Both the position numbers and the translations under genes were made by a program. A stretch of 64,000 nt of DNA from assembly GCF_008831285.2 (NCBI RefSeq), contig NC_045142.1, positions 315,001-379,000 of the forward strand, read 5' to 3'. Source of the stretch: Nymphaea colorata (Eukaryota > Streptophyta > Magnoliopsida > Nymphaeales > Nymphaeaceae). Below the pieces are notes generated by a model. The model was not told the DNA's origin. It did no database searches and saw only the letters and a list, made by a program, of their open reading frames with translations. This document shows positions 37,401 to 47,116 of the stretch, piece after piece; the first letter of the stretch is position 1, and every line of letters begins with the position of its first letter.

Positions 37401-38364
37401 GATTTTCGTAAAAGAGACATGGAAAAGCTGGTGAACGAGGCAAGCAATGCCAGATTTCGGCTCCATACAAAATTCTGAGCGCATCAATGACTCATAATCA
37501 TGCAAACAGAACCCTATCCTCAAGTTCGACTTCATGACAGAAGCTGGTTCTCGAAACAACCCACTGCTGCAAGAATCAAATGCGAACAGCGACGCATCCA
37601 ACAGCCAACCGGTTCTTCCAAACTCGGGAACTGAAAGGAAAGACTCATCATTCCAGCCGCTTAAATTCATGCAGAAACAGCTATTGCACCGATGCGGAAT
37701 TGAACACAAACAAGACAATGTTCATCTTACTACAGTCACTGTATGCATTTCGCACGTTTCTAATATCTAAATCTGTAGAAGTCGGTTAACATTGAAATGT
37801 ATTTGAGTTTATAAATTAAAGTTACACCATGATTACTATCTTCACGACCCACGATTCAAACAACCATGAAGAAAGGTCTGAACAAAACACTCACGCGCAC
37901 GCGAATTGCTAGAAGCGAACCGCTCATGAATTCTCTTCCAATCAATGAACTATCGCCATATAAAAAAACCAAAAAGAGATAAAAGAAAGATAAGCGAACC
38001 ACCTAACAGGAACACGAAGCTCATGAACCCGAAACTAAATAAATACATATAATTTGCACTGCCGAAAGAAACGCAACAGTAGACGGCATTGATTCCGGAA
38101 GGGAGTCCCTGCCAGATTCGCTATGAATGGTCGGGGTAAGTGAAAACCCACAAAAGGGAAAAGGAAGAAAAAGAGGAAGTTGGTGCGCTACGAGGAAAAC
38201 ATTACCTGAGAGGAAGAGAGATGAAGGACGTAGATGGCGTTTGCTGAAGTAGCAAAAAAGAGTCGGTTTAGTTCCGCATCGGCAGCCGAGAGAGAAAGGC
38301 GTTCCCCATCGTATGGCAGGTCGATCTTCGCACCGTACTCAGCGTACAGTTTCAGGTTCTTCAT
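28478..38364 (-). CDS. ELP1: Elongator complex protein 1 (ELP1/ELO2)
   Basis: Exons on minus: 38206-38364, 35966-36289, 32637-35767, 29221-29319, 28813-29131 and a tiny last exon ending at a TGA (28478-28483 preferred, an alternative acceptor puts a stop at 28461). The model has about 1345 residues, the usual size of plant ELP1. The start MKNLKLYAEYG is conserved. The N-terminal two thirds form WD40-like propellers (for example SVQVSWRGDG-like repeats and LDWMPSGAKLVAAYD), the rest is TPR-like helices. A poly-Asp run (SVNDDDDDASETSSTFSGM) precedes a basic patch (TKERRRQRNRGRIRAG, about residues 1220-1236), the known tRNA-contacting segment, followed by SPGEEIALVDHLKGMA. ELP1 scaffolds the six-subunit Elongator that makes the 5-carboxymethyl modifications of wobble uridine in tRNA. 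Intron 3 is 3.3 kb and holds a MITE; intron 1 holds a partial duplicate of exon 2. All phases match. Confidence 0.95.
30927..31153. mobile_element. hAT-type MITE with 8-bp target duplication
   Basis: The 227-bp element lies in ELP1 intron 3. The terminal inverted repeats TAAGGGTGGGCGTCGGGCC and (other strand) TAGGCCTGGGCCACGGGCC agree at 16 of 21 positions. It is flanked on both sides by ACTGCTGT (30919-30926 and 31154-31161), an exact 8-bp direct repeat. GC-rich GGGCCGG ends around an AT-only core and an 8-bp duplication are the marks of non-autonomous hAT elements. Confidence 0.85.
31221..31249. repeat. (CCT)n microsatellite
   Basis: About nine CCT units inside ELP1 intron 3, just right of the hAT MITE. 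Confidence 0.9.
36262..36930. repeat. 340-bp tandem duplication spanning the ELP1 exon 2 acceptor
   Basis: Copy 1 (about 36262-36601) and copy 2 (about 36602-36930) align with a constant offset of 340. Shared blocks include AATTTTCCTGCTACATGAAC (36283 and 36623), TGCCCTTGGACT, ACTTAGCATAGTCATG and GGAAAGGTTGTCAATCAA. Copy 1 contains the true 5' edge of exon 2 (36289). Copy 2 carries the same acceptor and a diverged piece of the exon (ENLSAQFW against ENSSTEFW) inside intron 1. Confidence 0.9.
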
Positions 38365-39908
38365 CACCGGAAATGGAGGGCGCCGCAGAGCGGGAACCCT
38401 AGAGAGAGGGAGTGAGACTTTGAGAGAGGGAACGGCGGCTCGAAGGCACAACGGCATAAAACAAAGAGAGAGAGAGAGAGGGTGGGGAGATCGGGTCGAG
38501 TCAAGCGATTTTGAGTTGGTGTAGTCGCAGACGAGACCAAGCCCGACCCAACTTACCGTTATCAGTTGGCCACTCGAATGAATTGGATACAACTAACAAA
38601 TACAAAATAGTACAATAACGAATACAAATGAATTCCAATTTGTTTTCGTATGAATTTTACTTTTCTCTATAATGTTTTAAATGATAATTATTTAGTTTTT
38701 TTAAAGGCCACAGACTGATTTGATGAAGTCGAGCCAGGCTGAAGCTCGTGTTAAAAAACCCGAGTTGAAGCTAACTTATAAGATGTATGTCACAGCCTGA
38801 TTGATTACTAATATTTGTTAATGTGGTAAAAAAGTTATTTTAAAAAATAAAAAATAAAGCTTTTAAATCTAGTTTTGTTACGGCCTTTTGGTGTGGTGTA
38901 AAGTGTCCTTATTGTCAACCCTAGTTAGAGCAAGCCGGAATATTTTTTTTTTTTTTTTGCATTGTAATAAAGCAACAAAAAATTATAAAAAAGTGTTTAA
39001 TATTTATGCAAATAACTCATTCACACTAAATTTTTGCCAACTTCATGGCTCTTTTAAATCATGCGTGAATAACTAGAAATGACAAAAACGACCTTGCAGC
39101 TAAAATAAAAATAAAAGCAGAATGCGAAAAAATGCCCCTAGTAAAACGATAAAAAAGCCCATTGTAAGAGAACAAACTCCCCCCGTTAACAACATAAGCG
39201 TCTATTTGAGATAAATTATCAAATAGCGGTTGCTTATTGAAATATATTAATCTTTTGTACTCAATCAATAAAATGCTTTTCGTAAAAAAAAAACCACTAT
39301 TTGTCTGGTTGAAAAGTATACTTTTATTATAGCAAAAGTATTTTTGGTATCATACTAAAAAAAACATTTTCCTTTAGTGTGCACTTTTGTAATTTAACTA
39401 GAAAAATGAGCGTCTATTGGTGAGATTTTTTTTTTGCATATTTTTCTAAAAGTATTTTAAACGGTGTAATGATTTGAAAAGGAGTTTTCATTCATACCCT
39501 TTTTTTACTTACAACTTCGAAAACATATTTTACAATTTTTAATAAGGGACGTAGTTTTTAGTCAATTGAAGTGAATTTATTGACACAATTTCCCGATAGA
39601 CTCTCATCTCACAATTCTAATGAAGTAGTCGTTGGTGTGTTTGCTTCAAACACAAGTGAACTCCGGCGAGTGAAACTCAAAACTAAACTAAAGTTCCTCT
39701 TATTTAAACGTCATTTGTCAGTGGTAACATGTTGTTACTATTATATCAATTTGTTTTAGCAGATTTATAAAACACTCGCTGCAGTGTCTTAAATTTATCT
39801 ATTTTTTTTAGAAAAGTTCACGAAATCTCAGGTTTTCTAGATGATAAACTGATCTAAGGAGACATTGGTGACAAGAAATATGATTTAATAAAAATATTTT
39901 GGCGGTTG

Positions 39909-40043
39909 AAAACCCAAAAAGTATTTCTTAAAATATATTGCCTTTTTAGGAGGCTTCAAGCTTTGATTAAAAGAAAACCAAAAAAGTATTTCTTAAAATA
40001 TTTTGCCTTTTTACGAGGGTTCAAGTACTCCTTTGATTAAATA
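39909..40043. repeat. 65-bp tandem duplication
   Basis: Two diverged copies share AAAGTATTTCTTAAAATAT and TTGCCTTTTTA followed by TTCAAG and TTTGATTAAA, with an offset of 65. Confidence 0.85.
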
Positions 40044-40129
40044 TTTGACAGGGGAATGGAATACACCAACAATTTTCCAAACACCACAAACATTGTGCAT
40101 TCATATTGGGATACTAGAGAATGTTTGAC

Positions 40130-40492
40130 GATGATTATTGACAAAAAACGTCGTTTTTAAAAAAAAAACGCGTATTTCACGTCAAAAACAGTTCTGTCGT
40201 ATAATATTTGTATTATTCTCGTTTTTTTTTAAATGTCAAAAAACAAAAAACGTATATAATACCCGTATTATATGTTATTTTTCCGTTTTTTGTTGTTATT
40301 TTTCGTTTTTTGTCGTTTTTTTATTAATTATTATTTTTTATAAATTTTAAGATGTATTAAATGTTTAATTTTTAAAAAAAATTTGCCGAACTTTTCTCGT
40401 TTTATTCTCGATATATAAAACTTTACCGTATTATACCCATTTTTTTTCTCACCGTTTAATATCCGTCCCCATTTTTTGTGACAATGTTATTG
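40130..40492. mobile_element. AT-rich MITE-like element
   Basis: The block is dense in CGTTTTTT and AAAAAACG strings in both orientations. It is bounded on the left by TTATTGACAAAAAACG and on the right by ATTTTTTGTGACAATG followed by TTATTGAC. The ends are imperfect inverted repeats, and TTATTGAC occurs at both edges as a direct 8-mer. Exact termini are uncertain. Confidence 0.45.
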
Positions 40493-40560
40493 ACAAATAA
40501 GGTGCAGTAAATAAGAACCATTTTTCATAGATTATCGGAAAAAAGGCTGGCCCTTAGGCG

Positions 40561-40592
40561 AAATTTGGAGGGAAGCCTCTCCCTCCAAATTT
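40561..40592. repeat. Perfect 13-bp hairpin upstream of AGD
   Basis: AAATTTGGAGGGA at 40561-40573 is the exact reverse complement of 40580-40592, with a 6-nt loop. It lies about 200 bp upstream of the probable AGD leader. Confidence 0.9.
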
Positions 40593-41195
40593 TCCAACGC
40601 GTTTAGACAGGGAAAAGGCACATGCCGCCACGTGGAAACCATTGGGCACCGACGACCCGAAAGTGAAAGTCGGCGCAGTCCGAACGTCGGAGCATTTCCG
40701 TGCTCGGGAAAAGAACCCGCGAAACGCGCCGCAGTCGCGCCAAGGCAAGGGGCTATCGTATTTTATCGACCCCTTTTAGACCCAGATCCAGAAAAAAGGT
40801 GAAGATAGAGAGAGAAAAGAGAGCAGCGAGAAGGGAGGGAGAGCGAGAGAGAGAGAGGGATTCGATCTCCTCCCTTTCCTTCCTCCTCTCCTTCTTCTCC
40901 ATCGATCCGATCTCACGGACAAATCTTGCTGCCCGGAGAAAATCCTACAACCGATCTCCTTTTCGCGCGATTTCGTACCAGAGATCAGAACCTCTCTCCA
41001 CAAATCCAAGGGTTTTCCCTTGTTTCCTCCCGAATTTGTCGCTTCCGATCGGGATCTTGATTTTTCCTGGAGATTCAAGGTGGTTCGAGCGTTTGGTCGT
41101 CGGTACCTACTGGGAGATCTAGGATCTCCGTGTCCTGAATCGTTGGCGCGTTCCGGTGGGGCGAAGGTTTCGGAGCGTTACCTGATTTGAGTCGG

Positions 41196-44100
41196 ATGGC
41201 GGCGTCGAGGAGGCTGAGGGATCTCCAATCGCAGCAGAGCAACAAGGTCTGCGTCGATTGCTCGCAGAAGAACCCCCAATGGGCGTCGGTTTCGTACGGG
41301 ATCTTCATGTGTCTCGAATGCTCCGGCAAGCACCGCGGCCTCGGCGTCCACATCAGCTTTGTGCGGTCTGTTACCATGGACTCTTGGTCGGAGATCCAGC
41401 TGCGGAAGATGGAGGCTGGCGGCAACGACAAGCTCAACGCGTTCTTCGCGCAGTATGGGATCGCCAAGGAGACGGACATCGTTGCCAAGTACAACTCGCG
41501 TGCCGCGTCGGTCTACCGTGACCGGATCCAGGCTCTGGCAGACGGGAAGCCGTGGACGGATCCGCCGGTGGTGAAGGAGGCCGGCAAGCCGCCGCTTGGG
41601 CAGAATCCTGCTCGGGCTCGGCAGAACGGTGGGTGGGATAGCTGGGACAATGAGGACGGCAACAGAGGATCGATGGATATGAGGAGGAACCACTCGGTTG
41701 ATGATTTCAGAGGTGGAGGGGCTAAAGGAGGCCCTGCTCGTTCGAGATCCTCGGACGATATTTATACGCGGGCGCAATTGGAGGCATCGGCTGCGAGCAA
41801 GGAGAGTTTCTTTGCGAGGAAGATGGCGGAGAACGAGTCGAGACCGGAAGGTTTACCACCTTCACAGGGCGGCAAATACGTTGGTTTCGGTTCGTCAGGA
41901 AGTGTGGCGCCTCAGCCGAGGAATAATCCTCAGGGCGATGTCCTGCGGGATACTGTTTCTGTAGTTTCTCAGGTAAAAGAATTTTAGCCTGTTCTATTCC
42001 AGATTCTTTTCTTTATTGTTATTTGCAGTTTTGACATTTTTTTAGCGTTTTGCAAGTTGCAACTGTTTCCATCAATTCTTCTGATTGTGCAGTGGCGCTT
42101 GCTTTGGAAGTTGCACGTCATTTCTTCAAATCAGGAAAAGAATTCTTAGTTTGAAACGTTGGATCAATGGGTAGCTTCAGTTGGCTTCGATTTTGAAAAA
42201 TAGGTCATTTCTTCAAAATCAGTAAAAGTTTGTTTACTTTGGAATGTTTAGATAGGTGGGTAGGTTTCATCTGCTTTTCAAATTCGAAATATATAAATGG
42301 TGTTGGGAATCATGTGGCTTTTTTGCTTCATTGAATCTTATGTGGTTTCCTCTTTTAAATACGGGGAAGAAGGGGTCTTGTTTGTAGCTATTCATAAGTC
42401 AGCTTTAGCTGTCGTGTGCAATATGATGTTCATGAGAAATGTAAAGAACAAAGGAAGAGAACCACATGCAGAAGGTCATCATGCCTGCTATACTCATGTG
42501 TAAGATGCAAGTGCTTGCTGTAACGCCAAAATGGGCAAAATAAAAGCGGTGAACCATTTACCATGCAATTTACGTTTTGAAATATTCACCTGTTTGGGTC
42601 TAAGCTGTAGCTTCCCGCATGCCTGTTAAGTTAACTTTGCTCCGAATATAGAAGTTGCATTCAGCTAGTATCTATGTATGTGGTTTATCTAATAGATTTT
42701 GCTGAAGGAGGCCATTCTTCTTCTTCCTTGATTACACGTAAAATGTGTGTTTTCTTGATCGAGGGGTCCTACTAATGGCCCATGGCAATTCATTGATCAG
42801 TTTTGATATGCAGCTGAATCTCAATACACTGGTATCATACTGCTTTTTTGACTGAGGCATTTGGAATAACTGGGTTGACGCTCTTGTTTAACCTAAGTTA
42901 CCATCTCATCTAGTAGTCCAGGCACATAAGATGGAGATAGACCTTTACAGCTAACAGTTTCCTGTAGAATAGATAGCCAATTATTATATTTATAAGCTGG
43001 CATGTGCCCGTTTGTGTGTTTACATGTATGCTTTAGGAAGCCTTAGGGTCTCCTGCTTTCTGCTTTAGGTAGCCATTGTAAAGTCCTCTCTCTGCTTCCT
43101 TGTTCTCGAAGGAGAGTTTAATATGTTGAGGTAGCTGCACGTGACAAAAAATGATGTCTTATTTGCTATTTTATTGGTTAAGGGCATTGGTCGGCTATCA
43201 TTGGTTGCTGCTTCTGCTGCCCAGTCTGCCGCAACTGTAATTCAAGCAGGCACAAAGGAGATATCTTCAAAGGTGACATATTGTCATAGCTCTCTCTCTC
43301 TCTATAAGCTCAAATGTGCGATTCAGCAGGTTTTTTCCTATTTATTTATCTTTTATGAATGATTGTATTGTATTCCAAACAGGTGGTGGGAGGGTTTATG
43401 CAAAAATGGTGGTTAAATCCGTTGTTGTCTGAATGAGAAATTCCTTTCTAGACATTAAGAAATGTATGCATGAGAACAGGTCAATGCGCTCCAGTTTTCA
43501 TGCCATTATTCTGTTTTGCTAAAAACATAACTAGTTACTGAAAATGGGGCATGCATTTTAAAATTCACTGGATCTCTTTGGGAAATTTTGTGCGGGCATG
43601 TTCTTGTTACAAATTCATGTATTTGACTCCTTCCTAGTCTTGTCACAGTAGTATCAATCACTGCATCTTGTTCATTTGCTAAAGGATTGTTACACTCTCT
43701 TTCAAAAATCAGATTTTCTTCTTTGGTCATACTTTATGTACTTCACATGCGTTAATTGGAGCATGTGGTGGTAACTTCATGTTTTCCTAGTTTAGGAAAT
43801 TGAACCATGGTGGAAGTAGTCATAGTTTGACCCTGAGTATACGAGAGATTATTCAAACATCGTGAATTGAAGATGTGCAACGACCAGTGCAGGTGGACAA
43901 CCATGTGGTTGTAATAGGTGTAGGGCCTTGAATTTCACGTAGGCAGTCATGGTCTAAATCCTATGGGCGTCATTCTTTGCATTAGCTGATGCGTCAGGTC
44001 TACAGCCTGAGGTCAATGAGTATGCACAAGGGGTTCTATCGCTGCTCCCTGGAGGGTTCAGGTTTGGATTTCCCTTCAAACTCGTTAAAGTTGTCAAGGG

Positions 44101-44844
44101 CATCTAGCAAGGGAGGTCCAAGATGGTTTTCAGAAAATGAGTTCTTGTTTTACCTGTGGGAAAGCGAAAAAGTGGCTTACACTGCAGTTGGTATTCTTTT
44201 CCATCTTCAGATGTGATGCTTCTAAGTACTGATCATGTTGTCTAAGTACTGTGTTAGTATGTTCACCTTTCAGGTATGTTAATTGTCTTGTAAACTTGTG
44301 GACATGTATAAAGTGTTACTAAACTCTGCATTGACATCATTCACAGGTAAGAGAAGGTAGCTATGACCAAAAGGTTAATGAAACAGTGAACGTTGTTACA
44401 TCTAAAACGACTGAAATTGGTCAGAGAACCTGGGGCCTCATGAAGGGTGTCATGGCAATGGCATCTCAGAAAGTTGAAGAGTATACCAAAGAAAGCGGGA
44501 TGAACTGGAAGTCAGACAGTTGGCATTCGAATGGCGACGGTATGAATGGTGCAGGAAATGCTGGCTACTATCAACAATTTGGCCATGAGAACAAAGGGAC
44601 AAGAAATTCTGGGGGACATACGGGTAATCATTCCAGCTCGTCATTTGACTCTTGGGATGACTGGGGCAAAAAGGCACCGGCAAAGGAAGATTCCTCAAAG
44701 AGTAAGCAAGGTGGGGATGGCTGGGCTGGGTGGGATGATGTGAAAGATGTGGATGATGACTTTTACGGTGGATCAACGAGGAGGGGTTCTGGCATGAACG
44801 GAAAGTCATCTGAATCGTCATGGACAGGTGGTGGCTTCCATTAG
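41196..44844 (+). CDS. AGD7: ArfGAP, AGD6/AGD7-type ADP-ribosylation factor GTPase-activating protein
   Basis: Three exons: 41196-41972, 43183-43272, 44347-44844, all phase 0, 454 residues. The ATG at 41196 opens [13 protein letters not shown], the standard family start. The ArfGAP zinc finger is C19-x2-C22-x16-C39-x2-C42, followed by the catalytic arginine R47 in GKHRGLGVH. The domain extends to about residue 120 ([16 protein letters not shown]). The C-terminal half is low-complexity with an amphipathic stretch ([19 protein letters not shown]) and Trp-rich acidic motifs ([33 protein letters not shown]). ArfGAP1-class proteins stimulate GTP hydrolysis on ARF1 at the Golgi and control COPI coat cycling; the tail senses membrane curvature and contacts coatomer. 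AGD6 and AGD7 cannot be told apart here. Intron 1 is 1.2 kb, intron 2 is 1.1 kb. Confidence 0.94.
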
Positions 44845-47116
44845 GCCTCTCAAAAACAGCGTTAGGTATTTGATCAATTAAGGTAAGTCCTTTAGTTTCT
44901 TATTATTCTTATTTCCTATATTTTCAAGTATATATTCAATCTATGCTGTGGTGAGAATCCGAATGACTAATGTAATACGACATTGTAATCATATTGTTCA
45001 TTTGTTTGAATAGTGTGGATTTCCAGTCAGTGTTCTGCGGGGCATTTTGTTTCATTGCATGAATTCCACCCTCCCTTGCAATTCAACATCTTTGATTATT
45101 CATTTGTTCACCGAAGAGAAGATGATACCTATACAAGGGATAAAATTGGCTACAGTACAGGGCATCAACCCCTTTGCAGAGATTCGTGATCTTTTCAGAG
45201 CCTGATGGTATCGCGGCAGATCCATCTAACCCTTTTGCGAATTTCTGCATTGGATTGTATAAGCCAGATGGTCTTGAGAGCCTGAAAATTGGAATTAAGA
45301 ATATCTAAGTTGACATCATATTTTTGAGTTGAAAGTTTTGAAACCAATATGTGAAGATACATGAGGGGTTCTGACGCAGCTTTTTGATGTTAAAAAAAAG
45401 TTTTCTGTGGCTGAGTCATAAACTGCATGGATGAACAATACGAGTGCATCGATGAAGATGAAAAAGGGTTGCACAGGTCTAAATCAGCGGCTGGATCAAG
45501 CCCGACCACCTTATCCACTGTCCAGCTATTAATTTTCTCACTATGCGTGTTAAACAACGGCATCTCTTTATAGTTTAAAACTTGCAGAAAATTTCAAAAC
45601 AGACTTTTTTCTTGTTTAGTTTGGCCTTTCTTTAGCGTGAATGCCTACCCTTTCTTTTTGCCTGTTTCAAAGCTTACGAACGCTAAATATTGACGATTGT
45701 AAAGTCAAGACGGTAACGGTTGTAATTCAGATAAGTAATATGTTTTTTTGGCTGATTTTCCCCCTTTTCGTACGAAACAAACGGCTGGGTCTATAAATGG
45801 TGCATTTGGATCAGATTGGTAAAAGTAGCAGGATTCAATTCCATAGATCTTTGAAAAGTTAGTGGCATGGTATTTAATCTTGATACAGGCTTGTCTTCAT
45901 GTCCATTGGCATCAAATGTTCTTACACCTAAATTTGTGATACACCGAAAACCATAGCAACGGCGCCAAACTAGTATATCTTTTGAAATTCAGAGAATGTA
46001 TCATAACGTTGTTAAGATTAAGTTTTTTAAAAACGAAACGCCTTTAGAATCGACTCAATGATGCTAAAGGATCAGGGTGATTATGCTAAAGAAGCACTTA
46101 AAAATAAAATCAACTTACAATAACAAAGTCTAAGAAAATCCTGAATATCCGAAGAAGAGACTAGGGGACATGGGGCATATACGGGCAACTTCTTCTTTTT
46201 CCTTTTAGTAGAGATGAAAGTAATGTACTTTACGGGGATGCATGTCAACTGTAAATGTAAATCCAAATTCGGAGACTAGAATAGGTAGCCAGCTGGTTCT
46301 TATACCGTTAGATGGAGAATTGGATTCTAATTCTATATACGACTTTGGGTACATTCAAACTGGAAACTGTTCATCGAAAAATGTTGTGAATCTGGACCTC
46401 CGTCTCATATCAGAAACTTCAAAAAACCATTGCATATTGGCTGATATAGTCCGATTTAGCTTCCTGTCGGTCGATCTTTTTAGGGAGTCACACCTATTCG
46501 TTCATCGGTTCGGCAACCTGCTAATACGACGCTTACAGGTTTTGATTGGGGCCAATATACACTGATATTTACAAAAAAAAGTGCTACCACACCAAATAAG
46601 TACTTTCCTTTACATCTTATGTTTAGTCGTTATTCTTTTGCTTCAGAAATGTTATCTTAATAATAAAAAAAATTAACATCAAAATTTTAATTTGGATAGT
46701 AGAAAAGATCAATTTTTTACATAAATAAACTTGACCTAGAGCATGCTTTACAAAAAATTAATGTTTATATACACATTAGAAGGTTCATATTTTGTTTTAA
46801 ACACTTTTTAATACAGTTTAAGAGGTTTGGTTTTTATTTCTTATCCAAGTGGTTCGGTATTAATATACTGATATATATATGTATATATATATATAGAGGG
46901 AGGGAGAGAGAGAGAGTAGCGTCAACGTCTTTAAAAACTATCATTAGTGTTATAAGTAACTTGTTTTTTTATTTATTTACACGCCTGATCCTGTTATCAA
47001 CAGATAATTAATCATATAAGCCATACACTGTTGTTTCTGTGGCAACGCCCTCAAAGTAGTTGAGAAGATGTCTTCCATTAACCGATCGATCAAATGCTTG
47101 ATCATGGACTTTTAAG
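44845..47116. other. AGD 3' UTR and spacer
   Basis: The AGD 3' UTR occupies the left part; GTAAGT at 44883 could be the donor of a 3' UTR intron. The rest is AT-rich with a compound microsatellite at 46870-46915. A plus-strand frame at 46242-46565 is open but shows no recognisable domain. No further gene is supported. Confidence 0.5.
46870..46915. repeat. (AT)n/(GA)n compound microsatellite
   Basis: GATATATATATGTATATATATATATAG followed by GGGAGGGAGAGAGAGAGAG. It lies about 200 bp beyond the CHX stop codon. Confidence 0.9.

Larger units (their letters stand above)
38365..41195. other. Divergent intergenic region between ELP1 and AGD, with AGD leader
   Basis: ELP1 and the ArfGAP gene are transcribed away from each other. 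The ELP1 side has a (GA)n run at about 38463-38480. The centre is AT-rich with a 65-bp tandem duplication and a MITE-like element. From about 40770 the sequence becomes a purine-then-pyrimidine-rich leader (GAGAGAG near 40805-40858, then TCCTCC runs to about 40905) that looks like the AGD 5' UTR. GTATTTTATC at about 40757 is a weak TATA-like candidate. No other gene is seen. Confidence 0.55.

Noticed and set aside
41178..41777. 199-codon minus-strand ORF
   Set aside because: Antisense of AGD exon 1; the plus frame carries the ArfGAP zinc finger.
46242..46565. 107-codon plus-strand ORF
   Set aside because: No recognisable family, no promoter or splice support; kept only as part of the spacer description.
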